Shown piece by piece: positions 12,353 through 24,948 of a DNA stretch of 64,000 nt. Numbering within the stretch: position 1 is the first letter of the stretch; the number at the start of each line of letters is the position of its first letter. The notes under the pieces were generated by a model. It saw only the letters and a program-made list of their open reading frames with translations, had not been told where the DNA came from and searched no databases. A program made the translations under genes and the position numbers. The stretch is from Citrobacter sp. FP75. GTDB lineage: Bacteria; Pseudomonadota; Gammaproteobacteria; Enterobacterales; Enterobacteriaceae. The stretch covers positions 1 through 64,000 of the forward strand of contig NZ_JAFDOE010000011.1 in the NCBI RefSeq assembly GCF_018342065.1, written 5' to 3'.

Positions 12353-12901
12353 TTACGGTTTATCACTCGACGAAGGGGAGGATTCGACAACAGGCGCGGC
12401 GGATTTCTTTTCTGCGTCCATCAACGTTACAGAAGCGGTTTCCGTCGGTTCCGGCGAATTAACACCCGTGGATTGCGGTTTTTGCTCCGGCGAGCTTGCC
12501 TGCGCTTCAGCGGTAGCCGGGGTGACACCCTCGTGCTGTGCTTCACTGTCTTTCACCACCGGATTATGGATGGTGTGCGCTTCATCGCTCGCTTTCTCAG
12601 CGTCGTTAACACTGTACGAACGCTTCATCGACTCCGCAGCTTCACGCAGTTCATCCATCGATGCTTTCAGCTCCGGCGTCAGATTTGTCAGGCTCGCTTT
12701 CTCAACCTTCTTCAGGCTGTCCTGAAACTCCTGGAGCTTCAGCTCCTGGGTCAGTTCATTCTGCACCGTAGTTGCAAGGGAGCGCAACGCGCGAACCCAA
12801 CCCGCGACCGTTTTTACCGCCACTGGCAATCGTTGTGGCCCCAGGACGATGAGGCCAATCACGAACACCAATAACAGTTCGCTAAAACCGATATCAAACA
12901 C
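12353..12901 (-). CDS. tatB: Sec-independent protein translocase subunit TatB
   Basis: TatB pairs with TatC to form the receptor for twin-arginine signal peptides. The 182-residue protein has the short N-terminal membrane helix ([20 protein letters not shown]), the conserved glycine-proline hinge GPQRLP and an amphipathic helix, followed by a coiled-coil stretch and a long low-complexity tail rich in Ser, Pro, Thr and Glu. The tail makes it about 11 residues longer than the E. coli protein. It lies 3 bp after tatA. Confidence 0.96.
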   Translation of the reverse strand: MFDIGFSELLLVFVIGLIVLGPQRLPVAVKTVAGWVRALRSLATTVQNELTQELKLQEFQDSLKKVEKASLTNLTPELKASMDELREAAESMKRSYSVNDAEKASDEAHTIHNPVVKDSEAQHEGVTPATAEAQASSPEQKPQSTGVNSPEPTETASVTLMDAEKKSAAPVVESSPSSSDKP

Positions 12902-12904
12902 GAA

Positions 12905-13159
12905 TTATACCTGCTCTTTATCGTGGCTTTTGGCGTCTTCTTTTTTCACTTCGCCCTGCTTATCGGTAATGGACTTAGCAGTAAAATCAGCATCCTGGCT
13001 GGTTTTATCTTGCTTGGGCTCATCATCACCCATCGCTTTTTTGAAGCCTTTAATAGACGCGCCAAGGTCGGAACCGATGGAGCCGAGTTTCTTGGTGCCA
13101 AATAGCAGTACAACGATGACGGCAATGATCAACAACTGCCAGATACTGATACCACCCAT
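12905..13159 (-). CDS. tatA: Sec-independent protein translocase subunit TatA
   Basis: TatA polymerises to form the transport element of the twin-arginine system. The 84-residue protein begins [20 protein letters not shown], one membrane helix, followed by the [13 protein letters not shown] amphipathic helix with the conserved FG-hinge region and a charged tail ending [12 protein letters not shown]. It is a few residues shorter than the E. coli protein. It is the first gene of tatABC, 78 bp after ubiB. Confidence 0.96.
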   Translation of the reverse strand: MGGISIWQLLIIAVIVVLLFGTKKLGSIGSDLGASIKGFKKAMGDDEPKQDKTSQDADFTAKSITDKQGEVKKEDAKSHDKEQV

Positions 13160-13237
13160 ACATGTTCCTCTGTCATAGATGATGAATTAATAAGACCGTA
13201 GTATACGTTACACGACCTGCCTTGAGCGATGAAAAAT

Positions 13238-15480
<2,243 letters not shown>

Positions 15481-15493
15481 CCCCGATCTCCTG

Positions 15494-16249
15494 TCAGAAC
15501 TTGTAACCACGATGCAGCGCAACAACACCCGCCGTCAGGTTGTAGTAATCAACGCTTTCAAACCCGGCATCTTGCATCATTGCTTTTAACGTGTCCTGAT
15601 CGGGATGCATGCGGATGGACTCCGCCAGATAGCGGTAACTATCTGCATCGCTTGCCACCATTGAACCAATACGCGGCAGAATGTGGAAAGAATATGCGTC
15701 ATACGCTTTGCTCAGCGGTTCAATAATCGGCTTGGAGAATTCCAGCACCAGTAAACGTCCGCCTGGCTTCAGCACGCGATACATGGAACGCAGCGCTTTG
15801 TCTTTATCCGTAACGTTACGCAGGCCGAACGAAATGGTAATGCAGTCAAAAGTATTGTCCGGGAACGGCAGTGCTTCCGCATTCGCCTGGACGTACTCGA
15901 CGTTGCCAATTACGCCAATGTTGCGCAGCTTTTCGCGACCCATTTTGAGCATTGAGTCATTGATGTCCGCCAGAACAACTTTCCCGGTTTCACCCACCAT
16001 ACGAGAAAACTTCGCCGTCAGATCGCCCGTACCGCCGGCTAAATCCAGGACCGTCTGTCCGCGGCGCACGCCACTGCAGTCAATGGTGAAGCGCTTCCAC
16101 AAACGATGAATGCCAAATGACATTAAGTCATTCATAACGTCATATTTAGACGCCACAGAATGAAAAACGTGGGCCACCATGTCAGCTTTCTGCTCTTTAG
16201 CGACGGTCTGAAAGCCAAAGTGCGTCGTTTCTTGTGAATTATCCACCAT
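15494..16249 (-). CDS. ubiE: Ubiquinone/menaquinone C-methyltransferase UbiE
   Basis: UbiE methylates demethylmenaquinone and the 2-methoxy-benzoquinol intermediate of ubiquinone synthesis using S-adenosylmethionine. The 251-residue protein has the SAM motif [12 protein letters not shown] near residues 67-78 and the family block [17 protein letters not shown]. It heads the ubiE-ubiJ-ubiB series and lies about 95 bp after rmuC. Confidence 0.97.
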   Translation of the reverse strand: MVDNSQETTHFGFQTVAKEQKADMVAHVFHSVASKYDVMNDLMSFGIHRLWKRFTIDCSGVRRGQTVLDLAGGTGDLTAKFSRMVGETGKVVLADINDSMLKMGREKLRNIGVIGNVEYVQANAEALPFPDNTFDCITISFGLRNVTDKDKALRSMYRVLKPGGRLLVLEFSKPIIEPLSKAYDAYSFHILPRIGSMVASDADSYRYLAESIRMHPDQDTLKAMMQDAGFESVDYYNLTAGVVALHRGYKF

Positions 16250-16343
16250 CTCAGTGCCTGCTCATCCAAAAAATGTTCGAGAAGTGTAACAGATTGGGGC
16301 AATTTGCCCTACCCTTCTGCCGGGTTACACTACCCCAAATGGG

Positions 16344-17774
16344 CTAGTTTGATTGCTGATTTACCGCCTCTTCATCGGGGTAAGTCTTGTCTTGTTGCGC
16401 CTCCGGGACCGAACGTAAGCGAAACTCTTCATCCTGAGCCGTGGCTTGTTCAACCAGTTCAGGGTTAATCTCGCGCTTAATTTCAACGCCTAATCCACGG
16501 AACGCTTCTGCCTGCGCCAGAACGTTTCCGCGCCCCGAAGAGAGCTTTTTCATCGCCTGACGATAGTTATCCTGTGCCTTGTCCAAACTCTGGCCAATCG
16601 CCGACATATCATCGACAAACAATCGCATCTTGTCATAAAGCTTGCTGGCCCGGTCCGCAATTTGTTGCGCGTTACGGCTCTGATGTTCATAGCGCCACAA
16701 ATTTGCGATGGTGCGCAATGCCACTAACAGCGTAGTGGGGCTCACCAGCATAATGTTATTTCTGAGCGCTTCGGTAATCAGTTCGGGCTGTCTGTCCAGC
16801 GCCAGCAAAAATGCGGGCTCAACGGGGATAAACATCAGCACATAGTCAAGCGTACGTAACCCCGGAAGCTGCTGGTAGTCTTTACGGCCCAGAAGACGAA
16901 TATGGTTACGCACGGAAGCAATGTGCTCCTGCAACGCACTTTCGCGGGTGTAGTCATCTTCTGCGTTAAAATAGCGCTCATAGGCGATCAGCGTCATTTT
17001 CGCGTCGATCACCACATCTTTTCCCTGCGGTAGCCGGACTATAACATCCGGCTGCATCCGCGAACGGGCGTCGTTTTCGATACTGACCTGGGTTTCGTAT
17101 TCATAGCCTTCACGCAGACCGGAAGCCTCCAGTACCCGCGTGAGGACGACTTCTCCCCAGTTACCCTGGGTTTTGTTATCGCCTTTCAGCGCCCGCGTCA
17201 GATTAACCGCTTCCTGTGCCATCTGCGCGTTCAACTGCTGGAGATTACGAATTTCGTGCGCCAGGGTATGACGCTCTTGCGCCTCTTTGCCAAAGCTATC
17301 CTGCACCTGACGGCGAAAACCGTCCAGCTGTTCACGCAGGGGGGTCAGCAGGCTATTCAGGCTTTGACGGTTTTGCTCATCAACACGGCGATTGCTGTGC
17401 TCAAAAATACGGTTCGCCAGATTTTCAAACTGCTCACTCAGGCGCTGTTCGCTGTTGATCATCTGGCGGATTTTCTCTTCCGCATGCTGTTGCGTCGCTT
17501 CGAGCCGTGTAGTGACTTCCCGGAGATCGGCCTCCAGAGAGGTATTAATGCTGTGCAGGCTGCGGAGTTCATTGTTGAGTAGCTCGCACTCTTCACGCCA
17601 GTGGGCTTCCTGCGCCAGCTGTTGACGAGCAGCGCTTAGCGCAATATCCAGTTCACGCCGTTCTTCGATAAGATCTGCGCGGATTTGGTCGGCTCGCGCT
17701 TTTGTCGCCAGCCAGCCCACGAGCAGCCCTGCAGCTAACGCCACGACGGCACTTATCATTATCGAAATATCCAC
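16344..17774 (-). CDS. rmuC: DNA recombination protein RmuC
   Basis: RmuC limits rearrangements at inverted repeats and is a predicted PD-(D/E)XK-like nuclease. The 476-residue protein has an N-terminal membrane helix (residues about 4-24), a long coiled coil to about residue 180, and the conserved nuclease-like domain containing DVVIDAKMTL and DYVLMFIPVEPAF. The variable acidic tail ends in NQQSN. Length and order match E. coli; its biochemical activity is not well established. Confidence 0.95.
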   Translation of the reverse strand: MDISIMISAVVALAAGLLVGWLATKARADQIRADLIEERRELDIALSAARQQLAQEAHWREECELLNNELRSLHSINTSLEADLREVTTRLEATQQHAEEKIRQMINSEQRLSEQFENLANRIFEHSNRRVDEQNRQSLNSLLTPLREQLDGFRRQVQDSFGKEAQERHTLAHEIRNLQQLNAQMAQEAVNLTRALKGDNKTQGNWGEVVLTRVLEASGLREGYEYETQVSIENDARSRMQPDVIVRLPQGKDVVIDAKMTLIAYERYFNAEDDYTRESALQEHIASVRNHIRLLGRKDYQQLPGLRTLDYVLMFIPVEPAFLLALDRQPELITEALRNNIMLVSPTTLLVALRTIANLWRYEHQSRNAQQIADRASKLYDKMRLFVDDMSAIGQSLDKAQDNYRQAMKKLSSGRGNVLAQAEAFRGLGVEIKREINPELVEQATAQDEEFRLRSVPEAQQDKTYPDEEAVNQQSN

Positions 17775-17873
17775 TACGCCCCCTTACAGCAACGACTTAC
17801 CCGCACAAAATAGAATTGTGCTGTATAAACGTCCAGTTTAAAAGGAATTTCCTGCGAGGTACTACGCAAAATA

Positions 17874-17897
17874 AAAAGGCCGAACGCGTCGGCCTTT
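17874..17897 (-). terminator. Rho-independent terminator of udp
   Basis: On the minus strand AAAAGGCCGA, a short CGCG loop and TCGGCCTTTT form a strong stem ending in a T run. It lies 18 bp beyond the udp stop codon, before rmuC. Confidence 0.88.
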
Positions 17898-17914
17898 TCT
17901 TAAAGAAGAGAGAA

Positions 17915-18676
17915 TTACAGCAGGCGACGCGCTGCTTCTACTACGATTTTCACTGCGTGGCTTTCCGTTTGCTTCATGGTTTCTGCATTCGGAATCTCTT
18001 GCTGAGTACGGTTGACGATAACACCTGCAACCATACCGGCACGCAGACCCTGGCTTGCGCACATGGTCAGCAGCGTAGCGGATTCCATTTCATAGTTCAT
18101 TACGCCCATGGACTGCCATTCTTCCATCGAGCCTTTGAAACGGCTCACTACGCGACCAGAGAAGGTGTCATAACGTTCCTGGCCTGGATAGAAGGTATCA
18201 GAAGAGGCGGTAACGCCCACGTGGGTGGTGGCGCCGATAGATTTCGCTGCTTCCACCAGCGCGGTGGTGCATTCGAAATCGGCAACCGCCGGGAATTCCA
18301 TCGGTGCAAAGTGCAGGCTCGCCCCATCCAGACGAACAGACGCGGTGGTAACCAGCACGTCGCCAACATTGATATGCGGCTGAATAGCACCGGTCGTACC
18401 GATACGCAGGAAGGTACGAATGCCCAGTTGCGCCAGTTCTTCTACAGCAATAGAGGTGGACGGGCCACCGATACCGGTAGAACAAACGATCACTGCTTTA
18501 CCATCCAGTTCAGCACGCCAGGTAGTGAACTCGCGATGAGATGCCAGCTTAACCGGCTTATCCATCAGCGCGGCGATCTTTTCCACACGCTCCGGGTCGC
18601 CAGGGACGATAGCAAGCGTAGCCCCTTGTAAATCGTTCTTAGTGAGGCCGAGATGAAAAACATCAGACTTAGACAT
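17915..18676 (-). CDS. udp: Uridine phosphorylase Udp
   Basis: Udp cleaves uridine with phosphate to uracil and ribose-1-phosphate in pyrimidine salvage. The 253-residue protein shows the phosphate-site segments GDPERV (26-31) and [12 protein letters not shown], and MEMEVAT-type substrate residues appear as [10 protein letters not shown] near 195. It is a hexamer in the family. The upstream region holds two CRP sites with CytR-type spacing, and a clear terminator follows. Confidence 0.97.
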   Translation of the reverse strand: MSKSDVFHLGLTKNDLQGATLAIVPGDPERVEKIAALMDKPVKLASHREFTTWRAELDGKAVIVCSTGIGGPSTSIAVEELAQLGIRTFLRIGTTGAIQPHINVGDVLVTTASVRLDGASLHFAPMEFPAVADFECTTALVEAAKSIGATTHVGVTASSDTFYPGQERYDTFSGRVVSRFKGSMEEWQSMGVMNYEMESATLLTMCASQGLRAGMVAGVIVNRTQQEIPNAETMKQTESHAVKIVVEAARRLL

Positions 18677-18748
18677 AAAAAACTCCTCTGTGAATCGGTT
18701 TTGTCAGAAGAAGCAAAAACATACTTTACCGAAGGCATGAACATATTT

Positions 18749-18818
18749 TCGTGACAGCCATCACTATGATGTAAATCAATTGCATTAACTTACCGTCAAA
18801 TAGTGACACAAATCACAT
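18749..18818 (-). promoter_or_regulatory. udp control region with tandem CRP sites
   Basis: Two CRP sites have perfect GTGA-N6-TCAC cores at 18751-18764 and 18803-18816. Their centres are 52 bp apart, the arrangement at CytR-controlled nucleoside promoters, where CytR binds between two CRP dimers. The possible -10 hexamer TATGTT of udp lies at 18718-18723, so the proximal site is at a class II-like distance. The region also separates udp from the divergent dlhH. Confidence 0.75.
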
Positions 18819-18942
18819 TAATAACTCGATACAGGCAAGCCTTGCACAAAAGATAGACCGTTTAAGGCAATGTGGTTCGTTGCACGCGTCTATAGTTAAC
18901 GATGCGCTATTTGGCTAAATACTTAAGGGTACGGAGAATACC

Positions 18943-19752
18943 ATGGCAACAACACGACAATCTGGCTTTGCACCTGCTGTATCCCCACCTGCTGCTACGG
19001 CAGTTCACACCCCGGATAACGAAATCATCGCGGGTATAACGTCGATTCCGTCTCAAGGCGATGATATGCCGGCGTATCATGCACGCCCGAAACAGAGCGA
19101 GGGTCCGCTACCGGTTGTTATCGTCGTACAAGAAATTTTTGGCGTTCATGAACACATCCGTGATGTTTGCCGTCGCCTGGCGCTGGAAGGGTATCTGGCT
19201 GTCGCACCAGAGCTGTACTTCCGCACTGGCGATCCGAATGATTTTGCCGATATTTCAACGTTGCTAAGCGGTCTGGTGGCAAAAGTTCCGGACTCTCAGG
19301 TGCTGGCCGATCTGGACCACGTCGCCAGTTGGGCCTCGCGCAACGGCGGTGACGCGCATCGGCTGATGATCACTGGTTTTTGCTGGGGCGGGCGCATCAC
19401 CTGGCTGTATGCCGCGCATAATCCGCAGCTAAAAGCGGCTGTGGCGTGGTACGGCAAACTGGTCGGAGACAAAACGCTGAACTCCCCCAAACATCCCGTC
19501 GATATCGCCACCGATCTTAACGCCCCTGTTTTGGGGCTGTATGGCGCTCAGGACACCAGTATTCCACAGGAGACCGTCGAGACGATGCGCCAGGCACTGC
19601 GCGCGGCGAACGCCAAAACGGAAATCGTGGTCTACCCCGATGCCGGACACGCGTTTAACGCCGATTATCGCCCGAGCTATCACGAGGAATCCGCAAAAGA
19701 CGGCTGGCAGAGAATGCTGGCGTGGTTCGTGCAGTATGGCGGGAAGAAATAA
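18943..19752 (+). CDS. dlhH: Dienelactone hydrolase family protein DlhH (YsgA)
   Basis: This is an alpha/beta hydrolase of the dienelactone hydrolase family; the natural substrate in enterobacteria is not known. The 269-residue protein has the cysteine nucleophile C147 in GFCWGG, the acid D204 in GAQD and the base H236 in AGHAFN, a complete Cys-Asp-His triad. The N-terminal 35 residues look like a flexible extension rather than a signal peptide. It is divergent from udp and convergent with metE, from which a hairpin terminator separates it. Confidence 0.93.
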   Translation: MATTRQSGFAPAVSPPAATAVHTPDNEIIAGITSIPSQGDDMPAYHARPKQSEGPLPVVIVVQEIFGVHEHIRDVCRRLALEGYLAVAPELYFRTGDPNDFADISTLLSGLVAKVPDSQVLADLDHVASWASRNGGDAHRLMITGFCWGGRITWLYAAHNPQLKAAVAWYGKLVGDKTLNSPKHPVDIATDLNAPVLGLYGAQDTSIPQETVETMRQALRAANAKTEIVVYPDAGHAFNADYRPSYHEESAKDGWQRMLAWFVQYGGKK

Positions 19753-19776
19753 TTATTGCCCGGCAAACCGATCATC

Positions 19777-19803
19777 AAAACGGAGGCATTAGCCTCCGTT
19801 TTT
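19777..19803. terminator. Bidirectional terminator between dlhH and metE
   Basis: AAAACGGAGGC, ATT and the matching AGCCTCCGTTTTT form a stem flanked by A and T runs, so it can stop transcription from both convergent genes. Confidence 0.87.
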
Positions 19804-19807
19804 GTTT

Positions 19808-22069
19808 TTACGCCTGACGCAGATTCTGCGCTGCTTTGACCATATTTGCCAGCGCAGCGCGGGTTTCCGGCCAGCCGCGGGTTTTCAGGCCGCAGTCCGG
19901 GTTGACCCACAGACGCTCCGCCGGAATACGCTGCTCCGCTTTCTTCAGCAGGGCTTCAATCCACTCCACGCTTGGGACGTTCGGCGAGTGAATGTCATAC
20001 ACGCCCGGCCCGATTTCGTTCGGATAGTCGAACTCTTCGAACGATTCCAGCAGCTCCATGTCGGAACGCGAGGTTTCGATGGTGATCACATCCGCGTCCA
20101 GTGCAGCGATGGAATCCATAATGTCGTTAAACTCGCAATAACACATGTGGGTGTGGATCTGGGTTTCATCCTTCGCCACCGCAGCATTGATACGGAAGGC
20201 TTCCACCCCCCAGGCCAGATACGCCGCCCAGTCGCTGCGGCGCAGCGGCAAACCTTCGCGCAGTGCCGGTTCGTCGATCTGGATAATGCCGATACCCGCC
20301 GCTTCCAGATCCGCCACTTCGTCACGCAGCGCCAGCGCAATCTGTTTGGCGATGGTTTCACGGGTCACATCTTCACGCGGGAACGACCAGCAAAGAATGG
20401 TCACCGGGCCGGTCAGCATACCTTTTACTGGTTTGTCGGTCAGCGACTGTGCGTATTTCGCCCACTCCACGGTGATCGCTTGCGGGCGGCTGACGTCGCC
20501 AATCACCACCGGCGGCTTCACGCAGCGAGAACCGTAGCTTTGCACCCAACCGTTCTGGGTAAAGACGAAGCCGTCCAGATGCTCGCCAAAGTATTCCACC
20601 ATGTCATTACGCTCGGCTTCGCCGTGTACCAGCACGTCAAGACCCAGACGTTCCTGCTCAACAATCGCCTGCTTGATGTGCTCCGCAATACCGGTGCGGT
20701 AGTTACCCGCATCCAGGTTGCCTTTTTTGAAGTCCAGACGCAGGCCGCGAATTTCCGTGGTTTGCGGGAAGGATCCAATAGTCGTCGTTGGCCACGCAGG
20801 CAGATTAAAGCGGGCACGTTGCGCTCTCGCGCGTTCCGGATAAGCGTTGGTACGCTGGCTATCCTGCGCGGTGATCGCCGCCAGCCGTTTTTCGACTGCC
20901 GCATTGTGTACGCGGGTAGAATGGCGACGAGCCTGAATCGGGGCGCTCCATTCGGTAATCGCGGCGGTTTCACCGCTGTTCAGCGCATCGCGCAGCAGTG
21001 CCAGCTCGCCGCATTTTTGCAGGGCGAAGGCGAACCAACTTTTTACTTCCGCATCGAGGCGAGTTTCGACACTCAGATCGATCGGGCTGTGCAGCAGAGA
21101 ACAGGAAGAGGCTACCCACAGCGCACGTTTGCCGACAATCCCCTTAATTTGTGCATATTTCTCGGTCAAATCGGCACGCCAGACGTTACGCCCGTTAATC
21201 AAACCCGCAGAGAGCAGCCAGTCGGCTGGCAGGCGCTTGTGCAGCTCGTCGACGTCATCCTTACCGTGAACGAAGTCTACGTGCAGGCCCTGCACTGGCA
21301 GCGCGGTGATGGTATCCAGGTTCGGCGTGACGCCTTCGAAATAGGTGGTCAGCAGCAGCTTCACCTGACCGGTGAGCGCGTCATACGCTGGTTTAAAGGC
21401 GTTCAGCCATGTCTGGGGCAGCTCCAGCACCAGCGCCGGTTCATCAATCTGAACCCACTCAATGCCACGCTTTGCCAGCTCTGCCAGCACCTGTTGGTAA
21501 ACCGGCAGAATGTCGTTTAGCAGGCTCAGGCGATCAAATTGTTCGCCCTTCACTTTGCCCAGCCACAGGTAGGTTACCGGTCCCAGCAGCACAGGCTTCA
21601 CTTTGTGGCCAAGCGCCAGCGCTTCGTCCACTTCATCCAGCAACTGAGTCCAGGTCAGTTTGAACTGCTGGCCTTTAGTGAACTCCGGCACCATGTAGTG
21701 ATAGTTGGTGTTAAACCATTTGGTCATTTCTGCCGCCGCCGCCGGTTCACCGGTCGGTGCACGACCACGGCCAATGCGGAATAAGGTGTCAATATCGACG
21801 GAACCATCTTTGTTCTGATGACGGGCCGGGACGTTACCCAGCAGCAGACTGGTGGTCAGCACGTGATCGTACCAGGCAAAATCGCCCACCGGCAGCAGGT
21901 CAACGCCAGCCTGTTTTTGCTGATCCCAGTGACGGGCACGCAGCTCGCGACCCGTTGCCAGTAATTCTTCACGAGAGGCGTTACCTGCCCAGTAGTTTTC
22001 TTGCGCTTTCTTCAGCTCGCGACGCAGGCCAACGCGAGGGAAACCGAGGGTGTGATTCAATATTGTCAT
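19808..22069 (-). CDS. metE: Cobalamin-independent methionine synthase MetE
   Basis: MetE transfers a methyl group from 5-methyltetrahydropteroyl-triglutamate to homocysteine, forming methionine without cobalamin. The 753-residue protein has the E. coli length, with zinc ligands in [10 protein letters not shown] (H641 and C643 by family numbering) and C726 in NPDCGLKTR. Two homologous barrel domains are expected. It is divergent from its activator gene metR; a MetJ operator and an ERIC element lie between them. Confidence 0.98.
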   Translation of the reverse strand: MTILNHTLGFPRVGLRRELKKAQENYWAGNASREELLATGRELRARHWDQQKQAGVDLLPVGDFAWYDHVLTTSLLLGNVPARHQNKDGSVDIDTLFRIGRGRAPTGEPAAAAEMTKWFNTNYHYMVPEFTKGQQFKLTWTQLLDEVDEALALGHKVKPVLLGPVTYLWLGKVKGEQFDRLSLLNDILPVYQQVLAELAKRGIEWVQIDEPALVLELPQTWLNAFKPAYDALTGQVKLLLTTYFEGVTPNLDTITALPVQGLHVDFVHGKDDVDELHKRLPADWLLSAGLINGRNVWRADLTEKYAQIKGIVGKRALWVASSCSLLHSPIDLSVETRLDAEVKSWFAFALQKCGELALLRDALNSGETAAITEWSAPIQARRHSTRVHNAAVEKRLAAITAQDSQRTNAYPERARAQRARFNLPAWPTTTIGSFPQTTEIRGLRLDFKKGNLDAGNYRTGIAEHIKQAIVEQERLGLDVLVHGEAERNDMVEYFGEHLDGFVFTQNGWVQSYGSRCVKPPVVIGDVSRPQAITVEWAKYAQSLTDKPVKGMLTGPVTILCWSFPREDVTRETIAKQIALALRDEVADLEAAGIGIIQIDEPALREGLPLRRSDWAAYLAWGVEAFRINAAVAKDETQIHTHMCYCEFNDIMDSIAALDADVITIETSRSDMELLESFEEFDYPNEIGPGVYDIHSPNVPSVEWIEALLKKAEQRIPAERLWVNPDCGLKTRGWPETRAALANMVKAAQNLRQA

Positions 22070-22103
22070 TTTTCTTCCTCTCTTATTTTATTGAATCTGA
22101 AGC

Positions 22104-22230
22104 AAAAACTCTAAATAGTTCGGCTTGCAGGAAGGCGGCGACACAGCGCATCCCCAGGAGCTTACTGAAGTAAGTGACTGGGGTAAGCGAGGAAGCCAAC
22201 GCATCTGCAAGTCGAAATATGACGAGTTTT
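22104..22230. repeat. Full-length ERIC (IRU) element in the metE leader
   Basis: The core has ATCCCCAGGAGCTTACT followed by AAGTAAGTGACTGGGGTAAG, very close to the ERIC consensus. Outer arms pair over about 25 bases: AAACTC, then CGGCTTGCAG on the left, against CTGCAAGTCG, then GAGTTT on the right. The 127 bp length is canonical. It occupies most of the space between the metE start codon and the MetJ operator, so it should be transcribed as metE leader. Confidence 0.88.
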
Positions 22231-22254
22231 GGACGTCCAGATGTTTACACATCT
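22231..22254. promoter_or_regulatory. MetJ operator of the metE-metR region
   Basis: Three adjacent 8-base met boxes are seen: GGACGTCC, AGATGTTT and ACACATCT, compared with the consensus AGACGTCT. They begin right at the edge of the ERIC element. A possible minus-strand promoter (TTGAGG, 17 bp, AATTAT) lies on the metR side, which would place these boxes near the metE transcript start. Confidence 0.75.
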
Positions 22255-22317
22255 ATAATTGGCAGGTACTGTATAATCCTCAAGCGCAATTTATTCATGC
22301 CGAAGTGAAGGACTTTC

Positions 22318-23271
22318 ATGATCGAGATTAAGCATCTGAAAACGCTACAGGCGTTGCGGAACAGTGGTTCGCTGGCAGGCGCTGCAGCGACGTTGCATCA
22401 GACCCAATCCGCCCTGTCTCACCAGTTCAGCGATCTGGAACAACGCCTCGGCTTTCGTCTATTTGTGCGTAAAAGCCAGCCGCTGCGCTTTACGCCACAG
22501 GGCGAAATTTTGCTGCAACTGGCAAACCAGGTATTGCCACAAATCGGTCGCGCGCTTCAGGCATGCAATGAACCGCAGCAAACCCGACTGCGCATCGCGA
22601 TTGAATGCCACAGTTGTATTCAGTGGCTGACGCCCGCGCTGGAAAATTTCCGTGCTAATTGGCCACAGGTAGAGATGGATTTTAAATCTGGCGTGACGTT
22701 CGATCCGCAACCTGCTCTGCAACAGGATGAGCTGGACCTGGTGATGACATCCGACATTCTGCCACGCAGCGGGCTGCACTATTCACCGATGTTCGATTTT
22801 GAAGTTCGTCTGGTACTGGCGCCCGATCACCCGCTAGCCAGTAAAACGCAGGTAACACCGGAAGATTTAGCCAGCGAAACCCTGCTGATTTATCCGGTAC
22901 AGCGCAGCCGACTGGATGTCTGGCGGAATTTCCTGCAGCCTGCTGGCGTTAGCCCGTCGCTGAAGAGCGTGGATAACACCCTGCTGCTGATCCAGATGGT
23001 AGCAGCCAGAATGGGCATTGCAGCCCTGCCGCACTGGGTGGTAGAGAGTTTTGAACGCCAGGGTCTGGTGGTCACCAAAACCCTGGGTGATGGATTGTGG
23101 AGCCGACTGTACGCCGCTGTGCGCGATGGCGAACAGCGTCAGCCGGTCACGGAAGCGTTTATTCGCTCAGCGCGGAATCACGCCTGCGATCACCTGCCGT
23201 TTGTGCGGAGTGCGGAGCGACCCACTTTCGATGTACCCACAGTGAGGCCACTATCACAGCCGCACCAATGA
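22318..23271 (+). CDS. metR: LysR-type regulator of methionine genes MetR
   Basis: MetR activates metE, metH and related genes with homocysteine as coinducer. The 317-residue protein has the N-terminal LysR helix-turn-helix ([23 protein letters not shown], described by position 19-41) and a periplasmic-binding-like effector domain. It is transcribed divergently from metE. Its last 113 bases overlap the 3' end of yigM on the other strand; both C-termini match their E. coli counterparts, so the overlap looks genuine. Confidence 0.96.
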   Translation: MIEIKHLKTLQALRNSGSLAGAAATLHQTQSALSHQFSDLEQRLGFRLFVRKSQPLRFTPQGEILLQLANQVLPQIGRALQACNEPQQTRLRIAIECHSCIQWLTPALENFRANWPQVEMDFKSGVTFDPQPALQQDELDLVMTSDILPRSGLHYSPMFDFEVRLVLAPDHPLASKTQVTPEDLASETLLIYPVQRSRLDVWRNFLQPAGVSPSLKSVDNTLLLIQMVAARMGIAALPHWVVESFERQGLVVTKTLGDGLWSRLYAAVRDGEQRQPVTEAFIRSARNHACDHLPFVRSAERPTFDVPTVRPLSQPHQ

Positions 23272-24058
23272 TGAAGCTTGGCCAGTGAGGCTGCTGGTGC
23301 CAGATGGCCAGGTTAACCAACAGCCCCGCAGGCACATGCATATTGTTCATGATACCCAGCGTGCCCGCATCCACCTGCGTTGCGCCGTAGTTCCACATAA
23401 AGTAACCAATGCCCGATGCCGCCACGCCGAGGAACACCAGAATCCCCCACTGCAGCGTAGTTTCAGGCATTTTTTGCGCATTCCCTAATATAAACCAGGC
23501 AACGATCGCTACCAGCAACGCCCCCATATAAAACCAGGCAAACGCGTTGTGCTGCGGCATTGGGCGGGTTTCCATCAGACGCTTATAGCCCACCATACCG
23601 ATGGCAAAACTAATATTGGAAAGCTGTACCAGCAGCAGGCCGGTCCAGAAATGGCTGGTCACCTGATCGTAACGAATAATCCCTGCGCCGATCACCGCCA
23701 ACAGCGCGCTAAACGCGTAGCTCCAGCGTAAACGGCGTCTGCTCATCAGGTCATAAATCAGCGTGATATAGAGCGGCGTCAGGACGGTAAATAACAGCAA
23801 CTCAGAAACCGTCAGATACAGATAAGCGCGGAAACTCAGCATATACATGATGCCAAGCTGCATGGCCCCCACCAGCATGTACAAGCCAATGGTTTTTACA
23901 TTATGCCCGCGGGTACGCAGAAAAGGCAGGAAGACCAGCGCCGCCAGTCCAACGCGCACCAGCACCGCAAAATAGCTATCGACATGACCGGCAAGGTACT
24001 CGCCAAACAGGCTAAAAGAAAAGGCCCACAAAATAGTGGTAATGATGAGTAGCGCCAC
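23159..24058 (-). CDS. yigM: Biotin transporter YigM (EamA/DMT family)
   Basis: YigM is an inner-membrane carrier of the drug/metabolite transporter fold that E. coli uses for biotin uptake. The 299-residue protein consists mainly of about ten hydrophobic segments, with the two EamA repeats seen as [20 protein letters not shown] at the start and a second half beginning near residue 140. The tail [19 protein letters not shown] is basic and cytosolic. The gene is convergent with metR and overlaps it by 113 bp. Confidence 0.93.
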   Translation of the reverse strand: MALLIITTILWAFSFSLFGEYLAGHVDSYFAVLVRVGLAALVFLPFLRTRGHNVKTIGLYMLVGAMQLGIMYMLSFRAYLYLTVSELLLFTVLTPLYITLIYDLMSRRRLRWSYAFSALLAVIGAGIIRYDQVTSHFWTGLLLVQLSNISFAIGMVGYKRLMETRPMPQHNAFAWFYMGALLVAIVAWFILGNAQKMPETTLQWGILVFLGVAASGIGYFMWNYGATQVDAGTLGIMNNMHVPAGLLVNLAIWHQQPHWPSFIIGAAVIVASLWVHRKWVAPHSAQTAGDRRRDSALSE

Positions 24059-24133
24059 AATGGATGTCTCTGAACAAAAGGGTCACCCATTGTAGCGAAG
24101 AGTTTAGTTGACAACTGGTCAACTAAAGAACAA

Positions 24134-24934
24134 TTACTTTAAAAAGAGATCGCGCAGATAGTGCGGCACAGCATCGTCGGCATTGAGGCCAATCACTTCC
24201 AGCTCAGGATGCAGATCCTTCAGACGCTGGTGCGCGTTGCCCATGATGCAGCCTTTTCCTGCCATCGAGAGCATTTCCGCGTCGTTCATCCCGTCACCAA
24301 AAGCGATACAGTCTTTCAGGCTAAAGCCCATCGCTTTTGCCACCGCCTCCAGAGCATGGCCTTTCGACACACCGCCCGCCATAACTTCCAGACAGGTCAG
24401 CGTGGAGAAGCTGACGTTCACACGATCGCCCCAACGGGCGTTGATCGCCTGCTCCAACGGCAGCAGGGTTTCGTGAGAATCGGTGGTGAAAAACACTTTA
24501 CTGACACCTTCCGGCTCCAGCAACGCGGGCTCGAACAGCGAGTAGTTAAACACCGCTTCTTTGAAGAAACGCATTTCATCCGGACGATGGCGGTTCATAA
24601 ACCACTCATCCTCGCGATAAACATTGGTCACGATGTCCGGGTTCGCATTCACCACGCCAAACAGATCGCTGGCAATGTCGCGATCCAGGTTATGGGAGAA
24701 CACAAGATTCCCATCAGTATCATGCACACGCGCACCGTTGGAGGTGATCATGTAGGACTTAATGCCGAGGTTGTCGCGAATTTGCCCCACATCGATATGA
24801 TGACGGCCGGTCGCAAATACAAAGTTAACGCCGCGAGCCGTCAGCAGTTTCAACGTCTCTTTGGCATAAGGGGACAGGGTATGGTCGGGGGAAAGCAGCG
24901 TACCGTCTAAATCAGATGCAACTACCTGATACAT
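24134..24934 (-). CDS. yigL: HAD-family pyridoxal phosphate phosphatase YigL
   Basis: YigL is a cytosolic Cof-type HAD phosphatase; the E. coli enzyme acts on pyridoxal phosphate and sugar phosphates and its message is regulated by the small RNA SgrS within the pldB-yigL transcript. The 266-residue protein has the nucleophile motif SDLDGTLL (D8, D10) and the metal-binding FGDGMNDAEML near residue 215. It lies 14 bp after pldB, consistent with the same dicistronic layout. Confidence 0.95.
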   Translation of the reverse strand: MYQVVASDLDGTLLSPDHTLSPYAKETLKLLTARGVNFVFATGRHHIDVGQIRDNLGIKSYMITSNGARVHDTDGNLVFSHNLDRDIASDLFGVVNANPDIVTNVYREDEWFMNRHRPDEMRFFKEAVFNYSLFEPALLEPEGVSKVFFTTDSHETLLPLEQAINARWGDRVNVSFSTLTCLEVMAGGVSKGHALEAVAKAMGFSLKDCIAFGDGMNDAEMLSMAGKGCIMGNAHQRLKDLHPELEVIGLNADDAVPHYLRDLFLK

Positions 24935-24948
24935 AAAAAATTAAACCT

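Noticed and set aside
19802-21520. A 572-codon open frame on the plus strand opposite metE
   Set aside because: It lies wholly inside metE on the other strand, has no recognisable family features and an Arg-, Gln- and His-rich composition typical of antisense shadows of GC-rich genes.
22306-22318. TGAA-N5-TTCA match to a MetR site
   Set aside because: It coincides with the ribosome-binding site and ATG of metR, where such a match can arise by chance. The position is odd for an activator of metE.
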